A stretch of 64,000 nt of DNA, from the NCBI RefSeq assembly GCF_001039355.2, contig NW_019775673.1:124001-188000 (forward strand). Reading direction: 5' to 3'. The position numbers and the translations under genes are program-made. The notes beneath the pieces were generated by a model. It saw only the letters and a program-made list of their open reading frames with translations, was not told where the DNA came from and made no database searches. This DNA comes from Lingula anatina. Taxonomy: Eukaryota; Brachiopoda; Lingulata; Lingulida; Lingulidae. Shown here in pieces: positions 37,790-50,345 of this stretch (positions within the stretch are counted from its first letter, which is position 1; every line of letters starts with the position of its first letter).

Positions 37790-40700
37790 GCTGCCAAATC
37801 TGCTTACTGTCTAGTGTTCACAGCAGGCTGCTTGGACTACTGTGATTTCAATTACAACAACAACAAGGGGGTGGGGCCAATGCAAAGGTTTCACTTTGAT
37901 TGATTTACTCCATTCAAGACTCTCAATATGCAACACTATGTAACGCTTTTTTGACCACCGCACTAAGCCTTATAAATGATTCTTAATAAAGAAGGAATCA
38001 AATTCTGAAATAGAAGCCCCCTCGATTAGTGCACTAAACACCATATGAGATGTACACATTTGTAAGGGACACGGCTGCTGAACTAAATAACACATCTCAA
38101 AATAATCACTCTATAAGCATTTGAGCAGTTAACGATCCTCTGCCAACAAAGGCCTATAAAAATCCTTTAAAATAATCTAAATACAGAAAACCCAGCATTG
38201 GTTTGCCTCAGGAAGCTCCCCCAGCAAAGCAAACACCCCAAATGGAAGGACTAAAATGGAGCATATAAAAGATGAATCGAGGTTAATTCCTCATTCAATA
38301 TTTTGCCATCAGATCAGGAACGGAAAAGGGAGAGGCCAGAGACCCAGTCTTGGGTACAGGCAACATACAATTGTTTATACCAAAATCTGAGAGAGAGAGA
38401 GAGAGAGAAAGAGAGAGTGAGAGAGAGAGATTATATATCTAGGTGGCAGACCTGTAGAACAAAACAAATTCAAGAATAAAAAAAATTTAATCTCTCAATT
38501 TTTTGTGCACAATTTCAAAATTGGGTTAAAATATGCATATCAGTATTATTAAAAAATATGTTCTTTATAATCAAATACAGTTAAATGACAATTAAGAAGA
38601 GAGGTTGCTGTTTACCGCTTTGTATTGTCCTCAAATTTTATTCACCCAAAGCAAAGTAGCTACAGTGGTCTTGCGTGCCTTAAGGGCAATATAGACAGGT
38701 GTAAGTGGGAACTGGACAAGGTGGCGCAGATCAAAAGCCAAGGCTAAATCACTTCCCAATCAATTGGCTGAACTGTAATGTTCCCATAGAGAGAACTCAG
38801 GGTAAACATTGCTGTGCTGGACAAACAGCATGCCCCAATGAACACAGGTAAATGTTTCACATCAGCTCTTCTGTCTTGCCACAAAAACTTGCAAAGCAAA
38901 GGCAGGGCTTTTGTCCTAGACATAGGCTGGTCACAAGTGAATAGAGAGGTCAAAAAAGGTTCAAAAAGCTAAAGAGGGACACCATAAAGCTTAACATATT
39001 TCTCAATAGTTTGACATAAAATGTCTGGAAAAAAATAATTAAACTAATTTCAAAACTACATATATTTCAAAGCAAAAGAAGATGATTCATAAAATGTTCA
39101 AATATGGAACCTGAACAATACTCTCAATATAAAGACTTGGTCAATATTTGATATTGAAAGGGCTATAAACGTTTGACTGAAAAATCTTATAAAGAACTCC
39201 ATACACTGAAGAATTGAAGAATATGCCCCATAATGCAAATAAAATGCTTTCTTTTGCATAGACTCAAGGTAAAGACGTTTGACAGATTCAGTGAGCCGAA
39301 GACTCACGTGTGTATTATAATCCTTAAAGTCAAAGCAGGTGAAAAGACGACATGACTTGAAGAAAAGCCAGTGGACATTGGTCAAAGATCAGTATAAACT
39401 TCACCCCAGGGAAGCTAATTTACCATAAACCCCACTGCCCTCTTACATCACTGAGAATTGCCCCCACAGAATCGGAGATGTTAAAGTCAAAAGTCTAGTC
39501 AGGTACGCAAATAATGAACAAGTTTGTGGGGAAGAATGTGTCACACTGACAAGTAGTGACCAAGTTCTAACCACAATACTAACATATAACCTACAAATAT
39601 GCTCAGTACAGAACCATTTATCCCCCTCCCCATAGTTTTATCAGTTCTTTTTATTTTCTCTCAAAAAAGTTTAACTCACTACAAAAACATCCACCCTAAT
39701 GTATCCGACCTTTGACCTAATGCTGTGAAATCTGAACAGAGCTCCTGATTATTTTCTTAAAAGAAAGCTGACCTGCCCGCTTTGGGAAAAAATGTCAGTC
39801 TGCCCTGAATTTGCAGAGTGATGACAAAAGAGGTTGAGTGGATTCTAGGTGGTATGGCAGGAAAATCTACTAAACTTGTTGCAGATACGTCAAAGAAAAC
39901 CACTTCATTAAACCAGAGAGAATTTAAGCATGTTTTTTAATAGATGAATGTTTTTTCACTAGAAAAAGCTAAATAAGTAGGTTCATTGTCTGCACAATAA
40001 AATGTTCTGCTAGCTTTCCTACTAAAAAAATAATAAATAATTTTTTAAAGAAAAGAACATTTCTTATAGAAAGTATAAAAACTAGAGCTGTGACAAATGT
40101 ATGTGATCAGTAGTCATTGATGAACTTTCTCCTAAAAACAGGTACAAAAATGAGGTATAAGTACAATTCCCTTACCAAAATATAGCAAAGTATTAATATC
40201 AAAACAGTGAAATATTAATATTACACAGATTTTAATCAACCCAAATCAAAAGGTATAAACAGATATTTCTAAGGCAATTGTACAAGTTACATCAGTTTCA
40301 CACTTTATCTGCAAACAATATTTTATCTTTGCAGATTTTTTCCAAGTTCATTTGAACAGAAAATTAGTGTACACGGTAACTTTTGGAGGATTAAGTGGAA
40401 AAGAACTCCCCTAATACTTTAAGTAAACTGAATGTGAACCAAACAGGAACATACACATTCTGCATCAATAGCATTCAAATAAAAGTAAAAAACTGCAGTT
40501 TCAAAAGAAAATCTACCCATCCAATGCCACTTGTCATTCATTTTACCTTTTGACAGCTTTCTGCTTCTCTGTTTTGTTTTTGACAAAAGGGGTTTAAAAA
40601 TGCAGTATTAATACAGATGCGGATCATTCTTAAGTTTGAACTTGATGCTAAGGATGATGTATGACGTGTGCGATGGAATATGGAACAGACAAATTTCACA

Positions 40701-43589
40701 TCACAAAGTGTCTTTGAAAGAAAAAAATATCTGACCATGAAAAACTATGAAATATACATACAACTTACAATATGCATTGTTTTCCTGTGTACTTGAATTT
40801 TTAAAGTTACAATCCAAATGATTAAGGACTAAATTGAGAAAAACATTACTTCAAAATAAGAAGTGTCATTACATTTTTAACCATAAATCTTAATTAATGC
40901 AAATTAAAAAACAAAACAGATTTTTCTTATCTCCAATGAACCCAATAAAAAATGTACTTTTTTGGACTTATTAATAATTTTGCATTACACAAGTTATAAT
41001 ATGATTGTTATTATGAAAACATTCAGAGACGAAAGTAATTATTTACTATAATGAGAAAGGAAAATAACCAAATGATAATCATTTTAAAATTTCCAAAAGA
41101 ATATTTTATAAAAAAAACTTTGTAATTCAGTTTATTTTAGCATGAGACAGCTGTCTTCAAAAACATTTCTTTATTCCAAGGAAGAAAACGTTAGTATATA
41201 ATTTCATTAAATAAAAGTTAGTGTTGAATATGTTTTTTTTTAATATTCATTACATGTGCAAACCTGAAGATACTAAGAAGTGATTTTAAAAATGAAGACA
41301 TCACAATAGTGTTTTTGACCTAAAATCTCTTTACAGTATATTCTCTTTCCAAACGAATTGGTAATGGTTAATTTAAAATTTAAAGACAAATGTGTTCTTT
41401 TGTCAACAATTAACTTTTAACACAGCAACACAGAATCTTATACCAGGAGTATATGGACACTAACATATGAAAAGATAGATATATCAAAGAGAAAAAATTT
41501 AAAAGAAAACTGGTAATAAAAAGAGAAAAAATTCCCCTGCTGTTTTACTATTGATTTTTCTGATGAAAGATGTCTCACTCACAATCTTTTTTTTTCTTTT
41601 TAATTTCAATGTCATGTATATCTTCACAGAAAACGTATCACATTTCCTTTTCACAAGGTCATGTATTCTGCCTGTTATAGTATCTAATTGTGTTTTTTAA
41701 TCTCGCATATTACCCCAAGGGGCCAGATCTTGCTCTAATCTACAACAAACCACCTGGTAATTTTTGGCAAACATTTTCAAGGGGGCTAGACCTAAGATGA
41801 AACTTTTTAATAATAATAATAACATGCTCCAAGTTTTCCCATCATTTGTCTGTTCATTTTCTCTTTTGCTCTTCTATTTGTCCGTCTCAAAAAATGCAAA
41901 ACATTTTCAGTAATCTTTCTATAAATTAAATAATTTAAGTAAATTAATTTAAATATTAACATTAAAAATAAAACTTTTTAATTTCTTTAATTCAGAAAAA
42001 AATTACACTTAATCACATATGACAAAGGATCCCCACTGTTTCATCATGTTTTACCTGGGCAGTACAACTAAAACACCATCTTACTAGGTTTCAGAACAAA
42101 GCAGCCCTGAACACCTCAGGGAACATGTAATAGCCTCAACCTTGGAAAAAAACATAATAGACTACTTAACAAAGATCAAGTAAATCCCAAAGAAACCTCA
42201 AATGACTTTTTCTTTCTGTGCCGTAGCATTAATTTCCCAGAATGAACATGTGTACACTCCCTTAGCCTCTGCATATAATTATGACATTTGAATTTGACAT
42301 TGCACTAATTTCATTAAGAAATATCAATAACTTATCAACCTGTCAGAAAGGTTTACTGTCTAAATTGATGATTACTGAAACAAACCTTTACTAGTGTCAC
42401 AAGATGCACATAAGCATTCTTGAAAAAAAATGTGACAAAGCAGTTATATATTCTATATATTATAATACATACTTTCAAAGGCTAATTTACTATGATGTCA
42501 AGAGTAGCTATGAAACTGCAAAAACTGTTTAATTAGTTACTTTCCCATGCATCTCCATCATCTTGCTTGGAGAATTTCTTTGAAGATGTTTTAATCCAAT
42601 TCAATCAAAAAACAAAATAACCTGCCAGTGACCTGGCTATGTAATGATTACTTGAAAGACAGAGATACCTTAGCCTCAATAATAATAATAAGCAATTAAA
42701 TATTTTGTATCCATTTCCTTGCTACCCATTCTTTTTCTTTTTTATATCCCAAAAAATCAAATGCGAAACATTTAAGTAAAAGGAATAAAATATTAAGAAA
42801 TTATTAATTATAAGAAGCATTGTATTTCTGAGTCTGTTAAAGTTTAAATAGGCAATATTTCCATGCAAAAAAAAAAATTCCTTTAGGCAGTGGGTGAGAA
42901 GAGAAATAATATTAGCTTTAGTGATACTGATAATATTATCAGTCAAAATAGTAACAAGCACCTCTGGTAAAATCGATCAAGTTGGGTTCGCTAGATCCAC
43001 TGCTTTCTCCAAAATACTGAAAAGGAACTTCCATTTTTTTACAGGTTTGTCATAAAATTTCTATGTAAATGGCAATCATCATGAGAGTCAGAAAAATCAA
43101 ATATTGGTCATTCTTTTGGACCCCATGAAAGCTTCTTGTGTGAGATACAGAAATTCTAAAATGAAACCAATAGACAAGCAAGACCTACTTTCCCTCTTTT
43201 TTTAGCAGGCATGTAGCTAAAAACAAGCCTTTAGGTGATAAGCCCTGCCCACAAATTTGATAAGCACATGCAGCAACACTTTGCCACACAGCGTGAAGAA
43301 TATGGAGGAATTAATTACATAGAAAATGCCATCACACATTAAGTCTACAATTCTCTTTCATGGCACATCATTTTTTGATAAGATACCATAACACTGGGAG
43401 ACTGGAGAGACTTGTGCTGCCCTCTATCCATTGCCCAACAAAAAATAACAGACTTCTTAGTAAGGGAGACAAAACCATAACAAATCTTACAGCATGCATT
43501 CAGACATTTGAAAAATTCTTAGATTGAAATTTCCATCTTTCTCCACTTTGATTATAGAAAGTTATCTTGGGTTAGTTAATATAAAGATT
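37790..43589. other. AT-rich non-coding DNA with microsatellites
   Basis: Contains (GA)n at 38388-38430 and long stretches of very AT-rich DNA from 40 to 43 kb. Minus-strand frames of 66-95 codons (38744, 39098, 40538, 42722) carry no domain. Confidence 0.45.
38388..38430 (+). repeat. (GA)n tract, imperfect
   Basis: GA repeats interrupted by AAA and GTGA. The purine strand is continuous apart from one T. Confidence 0.9.
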
Positions 43590-43590
43590 C

Positions 43591-43620
43591 AACAATCAAT
43601 CAATCAGTCAATCAATCAAC
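43591..43620 (+). repeat. (AATC)n tract, imperfect
   Basis: Tetranucleotide repeat with one G substitution. Confidence 0.85.
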
Positions 43621-43703
43621 ATATAAAAATAGAAGAGCAATGACAGGAGTTCCAAATATTAATATGGGACTGTTTTATTATTGTGGTCTCCAGATAATAA
43701 CTC

Positions 43704-43945
43704 AACCAATAATGAAGATAATACCCCTAAACTGAATTTGTTGCTAAATTGCCAAGAGGAAAACAGAGCACTTTTCTTAGAAAGAAGCCATTAGGTAACT
43801 TATCAAATGATTTCAAGATAATGGCAGCAACCAATAATAAAGATAATACCCCTAACCTGAATACATTGCCAACTTTGTAAAAGAAAAACAGGCCATTATT
43901 CCTAGAAAATAAACATTAGATAAGTTATCAGTTGCAAAAAATTGC
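43704..43945 (+). repeat. Diverged tandem duplication, unit about 125 bp
   Basis: AACCAATAATRAAGATAATA starts at 43704 and 43829. Both copies continue with CCCCTAAMCTGAAT, a TTGCC block, an AAAACAG block and a CATTAGRTAASTTATCA block. Divergence is larger than in the 37.7 kb duplication, so it is older. Confidence 0.75.
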
Positions 43946-44639
43946 ACTCTAGAAATTATCATTATTCTGACTTATTCTAATCTTGGGAAGAAAAAATAAT
44001 TCCAGGAAAAACAATGCTTTGAATTATTTCAGTAACATCTTTAATGTCATTAAGTCAGACTTTTTAGAAAAAAAAGGGGATGAAAGTCAAATAGTTCTTA
44101 AATCAAAAATAACTTTTACACATGATGTCACCTGCCCCACTGAATGGTGACTATGAAAAGTTTCTAGTAGTAAAATATATTTAAAGATGATGGAAAAATC
44201 ATGTTGCTATGGGCACACATATTTGCTAACATATGCTCTGGTGGTTAAAGAAAAATCTAAAATGAAACACTTGGTGATTTTGTGCTTCAATAAGATGAGC
44301 TCTGAACCCAGGATGCCTGATTTTAAATTCTAAGTGATAATGGTGCAAAATATCTGTGACTCAGTTTTCAAAGTAACAACCAGAACTTCCTGTTTAAAGT
44401 GCTGACCTCTATCAGCACAATTGTTCCCTTGTAGAAATACTGCTATACTGAGTGGAAAAAAAAACTCACTGAGACAGGATTTTTTTTACATTTGACAACA
44501 GACTGAGTACTTCAGAACCAGACCTTGTGTTAGCTCCAATCAACTTTTCTCCAAATTAAAAGGTCAGAGAATATATGCCCTACATTGTTTTTATCCAAAA
44601 CATAAGTTTAACAGACCACGCCATAATTGTTTCAATAGC
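43946..44639. other. AT-rich non-coding DNA
   Basis: No recognised element. Confidence 0.45.
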
Positions 44640-44830
44640 ACTGCAGCCAAATTAGTCACTTGTGGAGGCAAAATACCCCCAGAGTTTACAAGTGCCCAAA
44701 CCTCCTAATTTAGCAGTCAGTTAATGACTGCAGACGAGCTGAAAGTCCCACTAACATAAACCACCCTCAGGCGGACATGGGGTTACAAGTGTTTTGGAAT
44801 GGAAGCAAATTTTTCCCAATCAGAACTGAT
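44640..44830. promoter_or_regulatory. Candidate regulatory block near the coding exon
   Basis: About 190 bases of balanced composition with AAATTAGTCACTTGTGG, CTAATTTAGCAG and CAGTTAATGACTGCAG (partly palindromic). It lies about 1 kb downstream of the coding exon, inside the following intron of the model. Confidence 0.3.
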
Positions 44831-45439
44831 GGTAAAAAAATACACATCCTGGTAAAGCCTGGAGCGCCTTTAGGTCGAACATAGGGACCAGATCAAAATT
44901 CAGTCAAGAAATACATAAATGACAGGCCTGTATTGAGAAAAAAATAAGAGACTGGTTCTGATTATATTTCAAGGAATCTTTAAAAAAAATTTAGGTCTGC
45001 AGACCAAATACCATGGAATGACCCTTCACTAATTCATATACCTCTTCTAATTCTTGAGATATATTTACACAAAATGAAGTTGTATAATTTCTTTATTTTC
45101 ATCATATTCCTGAAAATATTCCTGTAATACAAACTATTTATTTAAGCATGAATACTTTAAAATAAAGTGTATCAAATTAAAAAAAAAGTCTAAGGCATAT
45201 GTATAATTCAACACTCCATTCACTATTTCACATGGTCCCTGTAACCATGAACTTTTTTTCTGCAAAGTAAACTAAGGCAAGCATGAAATTTAAATTGCAC
45301 ATTAACAAGGAGGAAATAACCAATATGAAAGAGCAAACTTATTTTGAAACTGGTAAATGAGCAAAAATGTTCATTAGCTTGGGTAGTTTAAGCACAACAT
45401 AATTAATTTATTAAACATAAGCTAATGCTTTTGGTCAAC

Positions 45440-45557
45440 ATGGTCAGAGGCCTTGATCAGACTGATGTGAGATGTTATCACTCACTGACTGCTAAGTGGT
45501 ACAGCGACCAGGTCACTGTTTTAAATTTAATGTCTGGTACGCATGGCCTCTGACCAT
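45440..45557. repeat. Inverted repeat with 13-bp perfect arms
   Basis: ATGGTCAGAGGCC (45440-45452) is repeated in reverse complement as GGCCTCTGACCAT (45545-45557), 92 bases apart. The arms contain GGTCA. It lies about 270 bases downstream of the coding exon's donor. It may be a small fold-back element or a hairpin in pre-mRNA; no target-site duplication was found. Confidence 0.5.
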
Positions 45558-45827
45558 TTTAGCTGTAAATTAAGAATGGTTGAAAAAATTAGCTTGTGTT
45601 CAATAACGTTATTATAGTGTTATCTCAACCCCTTTCACTCACAGAAAGAAGGACAGAATTTTTTTATCAATCTTTAATGCTTCACAGTCAAACAAATATA
45701 CTATTCGGGTAGAAAACATACAAAATTCTAATTAACTAATTTTCATGTGTGAAATAATAGCAAAAGAATGGTAAAAAAACAAGCTACAGGTATTGTGCGT
45801 GGAAGAAGTCTACAAGCATTTACTCAC

Positions 45828-45995
45828 TTGGCCAACTTCCCCCGTTTCCGGTGAAGCCGCTCTCTTTATAACACTGCCAGCGTCACTGCTGCCCTCTGCA
45901 TGTCCGAGGCTGATGCCATGGGTGATATTGCTGGTTGCTATAGTCATTGGCATGTTGTTTTCTATGGCAACTGGCTCCATGGTGTTGAATTTCAT
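45828..45995 (-). CDS. N-terminal coding exon (partial) of an unidentified protein
   Basis: This is the only convincing protein-coding segment in the window. On the minus strand the frame opens at an ATG (45993-45995) and runs 56 codons to a consensus splice donor (GTGAGTAA at 45827-45820), leaving phase 0. The first ATG has a weak context. The sixth codon is also Met (45978-45980) and sits in a near-ideal context (ACCATGG), so translation probably starts there with MEPVAIENN. An in-frame TAG lies 18 bases upstream of the first ATG. The peptide is hydrophilic, rich in Ser, Thr, Gly and Ala, with no signal peptide, membrane segment or known domain. It contains a Ser-Pro pair after a basic KR (KRAASPE), a possible phosphorylation site, and looks like a disordered nuclear-protein N-terminus. 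The plus-strand frame over the same bases is a shadow. I do not recognise the family and could not find the next exon. Confidence 0.55.
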
Positions 45996-46046
45996 TTGCT
46001 CACTTGGCTTCTAGGCTAGTCTGTCTGAGAGTTAACTCTCATGTTG
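45996..46046 (-). other. 5' untranslated part of the N-terminal exon, with splice acceptor
   Basis: The reverse complement reads a pyrimidine-rich stretch ending TTTCTACCCATCAG, a good acceptor whose last base is 46047, so the exon would begin at 46046. The 51 bases before the first in-frame ATG would be 5' untranslated. A weaker alternative acceptor, CTCTCAG, lies inside this stretch. The exon as modelled is 219 bp, a normal internal-exon size. Confidence 0.45.
46016..46042 (-). other. Upstream ORF of 8 codons
   Basis: Within the modelled 5' untranslated segment an ATG opens a frame MRVNSQTD followed by TAG. It ends about 20 bases before the first main-frame ATG. Such upstream ORFs commonly reduce or gate translation of the main frame. 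Here it would precede a weak first ATG and a strong second one, so re-initiation or leaky scanning could choose between two N-termini. Confidence 0.35.
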
Positions 46047-46140
46047 CTGATGGGTAGAAATTGAATTAAAAAATTAATTCATTTTGAATATATTCGGAAA
46101 TTCTCACATGAAAAAAGGCATAGCATTTTCAATTTCTGTA

Positions 46141-46154
46141 AAAAAAAAAAAAAA
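46141..46154 (+). repeat. Poly-A run, in the intron just upstream of the coding exon
   Basis: On the minus strand this is a T run about 95 bases before the acceptor. Confidence 0.85.
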
Positions 46155-47185
46155 TTAAACCCAATCAAAACATACTTCTAGAATGAAAGCATACATGTAA
46201 TGCATCAATTTTCCCAGAGAGTTTTAGCCTGCTGAATGTGTTAGATGTGATGACTGAATGTGAAATATCTCACTTAACACAATTTACTGCTAGTAGTGAC
46301 AACCTTCAACACTCATCATGTTGCAACATATCAAATTTTGTCTACCAGTTTGATGATATACATTTAATGTTAAACATACCTTTAATGTTTTACACGGGCA
46401 GGGCTTCTTATTGTCTTAAATGTGTCTTTAAAATTATAACATTACAGGCAAAAATTTATCAAAAATAGGCTAGATATTTTGTCCTTTCCTTTCACAATAA
46501 TCATCTAAAATCAAGGTAACACTAAACATATGCAGACCACCTGTCAAGTTTATTTTACATCTTTAGTGAGCTGGCAATTTAAAAAATCCATACTCTGATA
46601 CAATCTCAAGAAATTATCATATCCATAACCACAAACATCCTGCTTTGCAGACATACAAGCAACATTCATCATCATGCAATCTTGGGTTATTTTTGAAAAA
46701 CTGTCTTGACAGCAATGTTTTAGAGCAAAAGAAATTCTTAAGAAAAAAGTCAGACTAGTCAGTTAGATAAAACAATAATAAGAGCAAATAGGAAGTTTCC
46801 CTGAATTGACTTTTCCTGCAATTTTTTACAGTAATAAGTGTTAAAATGAGGTTTACTTTCTAACAGTTCATTCATGTTTGTGGGATTTTCCCTGTCTCTG
46901 TAACTTCAAATTTTTCAACTCTACATTGCATGACAACTGTAATAATGCTCAAGTCACTAGCTGGATGTTATAGAAGCTGTTTCTAAGAGTGAAGAATCAT
47001 GGCCAACTATTAATTGATAGTAAACTAAAATATCAAAAAGGTGGGGTAGTTTGGGATAGACTAGAAACAAATTTTACAACTTGAAAATACTTCATGTCTC
47101 AAAGGTAGTACCCACAATAACTTTGCTTCTCTAGCCACAAGGAAGTATTTCCTGAAAAAAAATTACAGGAAAAAAAAACATTGCA

Positions 47186-47226
47186 GGATTCGAACAATTG
47201 GGCCTATGAGAGAGACAACTGGACTA
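47186..47226 (-). other. tRNA-like A- and B-box pair (possible SINE or tRNA remnant)
   Basis: On the minus strand TAGTCCAGTTG (47226-47216) resembles an A box and GTTCGAATCC (47195-47186) is an exact B box. A T run follows at about 47180-47173. The spacing between boxes is about 20 bases, shorter than in a tRNA gene, and no acceptor-stem pairing is evident, so a functional tRNA is unlikely. Confidence 0.3.
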
Positions 47227-47845
47227 TCAAGCACATAACACAACACCTAATAACAAAGGGTAGGTCCCAACAGTGGATGAACATCCAAAGTAAATTCTTA
47301 CAGTAAACCGAATTGTGCTTGTTTTTCCTATCCCAATCACATAATAAAGAAAAAGCAGTACTTTTGATGGCTGTCAGAACCGTAGATCTAACAGGAAGTA
47401 TTTCTTCAACCTAATTACTACATGACTTTTTGGCATTTTTTTCTTTAGACATCATGTTCACATTCATTTTGCCACAACATTTCACAAATAAGTTGACATT
47501 TCTTCAATATGTTACAAAAGCATATCTCACACAAGCTTTGAGCTCTTTTCAATAAAGCAATTTGAGCAATAACAGCATGGCAAAAATAGTACATGTACTG
47601 AGAGGTCATTTTAATTATAAAACAATATTTCCCTTGACTTATTATGCCAAAGATCTAACAAAGTAAAAGGATATTAACCATAGTTTTGGATTAAAAAAAA
47701 TCCCACATATGAAAAATCAATCCTGTAAAAGGTTGGAAAGAAAAATATATAAACATAAACCATTTAACTACTGGATGAAAGTATATATATATAATCTCTC
47801 TCTCTGTCATACATAATTTAAGATCATAATGTGCTAGTGAAGCAT

Positions 47846-47878
<33 letters not shown>
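47846..47878 (+). repeat. (GT)n(AT)n compound microsatellite
   Basis: GT repeats passing into AT repeats. Confidence 0.9.
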
Positions 47879-49200
47879 TGGGATGTGGTTTTATAGATTT
47901 TAAAATATAAAAGTTATGAAACACTGGAATGTTCAGTACCCTTTTCCCTAATGTGTTTGTGGTGATTGAAAACAGACTTGAATCAGAAGTAAGGTAGCTA
48001 CAGTATTATTTATATATTGTTCGAAATAGCTCGGTTATGCCAGACAAAATTGGCATTTCACCTCAATAATAGGTATGGGATATCAATGTATTTCACTGTT
48101 CACAATCTCTTGAGGTTTTCTGACCAATGATCAACTTGCATTACTGTAGGGATCAGCATAACTTCTGCACTTTGAAGTTGTTATCAAGTGAATGCAACAT
48201 TACACAAACCCCTGATCATATCTAACCAAAGTCATAAGTAAATTTACAACAGAAGTTTAAAAAGTTGTGATAGTTTCAACAAATATCACCCCACGATGAT
48301 CATAATAGACAGACAGTGACTGTATACATTCAAAATCTAAATAACATATTTTCCATAATCTTAAATATTCCCAAGTCTCCTGCTACCCCATAAGCTTAAA
48401 ATCAGTCCTATAAACTATACTCCTCACAGGGGCAGTATTGTCAGTCATCATCTTCACTCTTTTTTCAATTTGTCCATTAAGGATGACTTCCGCATCATTC
48501 AACAATATCACAATTCCCATTATATATTTTATTACATATTCTGAACAGTCTTAAACAAAATCAACCCATTTTCTCATGTACCTTAAACTTTTCAGCATTT
48601 TGCCAGGCAACAATATTGATTGCTTATGACTTACTAGATTGTAAATTTGTATGGTCTATTGAAAACAAGCAACCTTTGGATTTAATTAGCACAGGCAGAG
48701 AAGTAATGGTACTGTTGAGGAGGATTCCAGGCCAGAGGACTTTTTTCTGCCTCATTTAAAGTCACTCATGAGATGGTTTATTGCCCTTGAAACTAGAGGT
48801 TAGCTCACAGGGAAGTACTAATGGTTTTGATTCTATTCTGGCTAGAATTATGTCCATACATCAGTAACCCTTTATGTCTGACATTTTTTTGTTTATACTA
48901 TCACTTAGAGTCTATAAAATTCTTCAATTGCCATATGGACAAGTTCACAGAGATGTCAACCACTGAGCAAATAAAAAATACCTTAAAGCAGTGCTTTATT
49001 GAATTGATTTAGCATTATACTACCTATCATAATATAATAAGTTTTAGTTTAAGGTCAGTATATAAGTTTTAGTTTAAAATGTAAGGAGAATTGTACTTAA
49101 GGATTCACAAAGTTGACTGAATGTTTAAAAGGCAAAGAAAATTCTGATTATCTTACCATGAAATATTTTATGATCATTTTTAATTTCTAGATAAATTTTT

Positions 49201-49233
49201 TCATTCATTCATTCATTCATTCATTCACTCATT
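49201..49233 (+). repeat. (TCAT)n microsatellite
   Basis: Seven to eight copies, the last imperfect. Confidence 0.9.
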
Positions 49234-49734
49234 TACTAATTGTGAAAGAAATTGTCAAATGAAGAAACATTAATCAAACCATCAAAATATGAATTTCAAA
49301 ATGATAGCCACATATTTTGAACTTTCATTTGGCATCAATATCACAATTTTCTGTTTTTCGCTGTTTTTGTCATTTGTTTTTATGTTCTATTATATGCCAT
49401 TTGATATTCTCTACTAAAATGGATTTGCCACCATACAAAACTATAAACAATGCATTTACAACTTAAGTGAGGCATTCTCTGTACATTTTAAATCAGAAGT
49501 TTGTCACTCTGTTAATACACACTGATTAACAAGCCAGGTTCAGCTTACATATTTACAGAAAACCAGTAAAAGTGTAAACATGGAAGAGTGAAAACAGCAA
49601 TATACATATTTTGGGCCTTGACACCCGGCACCATAAAGCGAAATATACTGAAAGAAATACTGAATCAAAAACATTAATAAATATATGGAAGTATTAAAGT
49701 AGCAAGGTTCGCAGCTCTACATCCATTACTGTTA

Positions 49735-49751
49735 CCCCCCCCCCCCCCCCC
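49735..49751 (+). repeat. Poly-C run (17 C)
   Basis: Uninterrupted C tract in AT-rich DNA. Confidence 0.95.
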
Positions 49752-49897
49752 AATATGTCATCTACTAGTAATTCCTTTTTTTAACACAATTATTACAGTT
49801 CAATAATTCTACAAGAATTTTATCTGACCTATGACTAAGATTTATAGATTGCACTTATTAATTTCCCATTAGCAAATGATTAGCCAAACTTGATGAA

Positions 49898-49910
49898 GGG
49901 GGGGGGGGGG
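49898..49910 (+). repeat. Poly-G run (13 G)
   Basis: Uninterrupted G tract 146 bases after the poly-C run. Confidence 0.95.
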
Positions 49911-50345
49911 ACCCTACATATTTCTTCATAATAGAACAATTGTATACAATATACTAAAGTCCCTATTTTTCCAGCAAATTCCTTTTTTTTTGTTTTTTTA
50001 AATAATGCATCAGCACAGTTTTAATCAAGACTGTTTTAAAACTAACTCAGGAAGAGGACCCCTTGTCTACGCCCACAAACTATATAATCCCTGAACAAAG
50101 TAGTCTGCTCCATGTATGGGTCGGAGGGGAACAATGGCAGATAATGTTAACTGTTATCAAACTTTTTCTCCAAAATTAGTATAAGAAGAGTTTTAACATT
50201 CAACATTTGAAGCACCCTCATAAATCACTCTTACAGTAAAACCATTGTTTTTAAAACTAATTTTAAGTATCTGAAACTCGGTTCAGACATAAACAGTTCC
50301 CACACTGCACCTATGGGTCAAAAATGATAGTCACATCAACTGTTA

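Larger units (their letters stand above)
1..45827 (-). other. Candidate intron 2 (at least 45.8 kb, continues off the left edge)
   Basis: After the donor at 45827 no downstream exon could be found on the minus strand. ORFs are short, AT-driven and lack paired splice sites. If the gene model holds, the next exon is outside the window and this whole interval is intronic. It could equally be intergenic if the short exon is wrong. Higher-complexity islands within it are listed separately. Confidence 0.25.
46155..49734. other. AT-rich intronic DNA with microsatellites
   Basis: Contains (GT)n(AT)n at 47846-47878, a 15-bp duplicated TAAGTTTTAGTTTAA (49038 and 49063) and (TCAT)n at 49201-49233. No supported exon. 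Confidence 0.45.

Noticed and set aside
43591-43620. Short regularly spaced repeats considered as a CRISPR-like array.
   Set aside because: A simple tetranucleotide microsatellite with no spacers, in animal DNA.
45793-46014. 73-codon plus-strand frame with hydrophobic residues.
   Set aside because: It is the complement of the minus-strand coding exon, which has better start context and splice sites.
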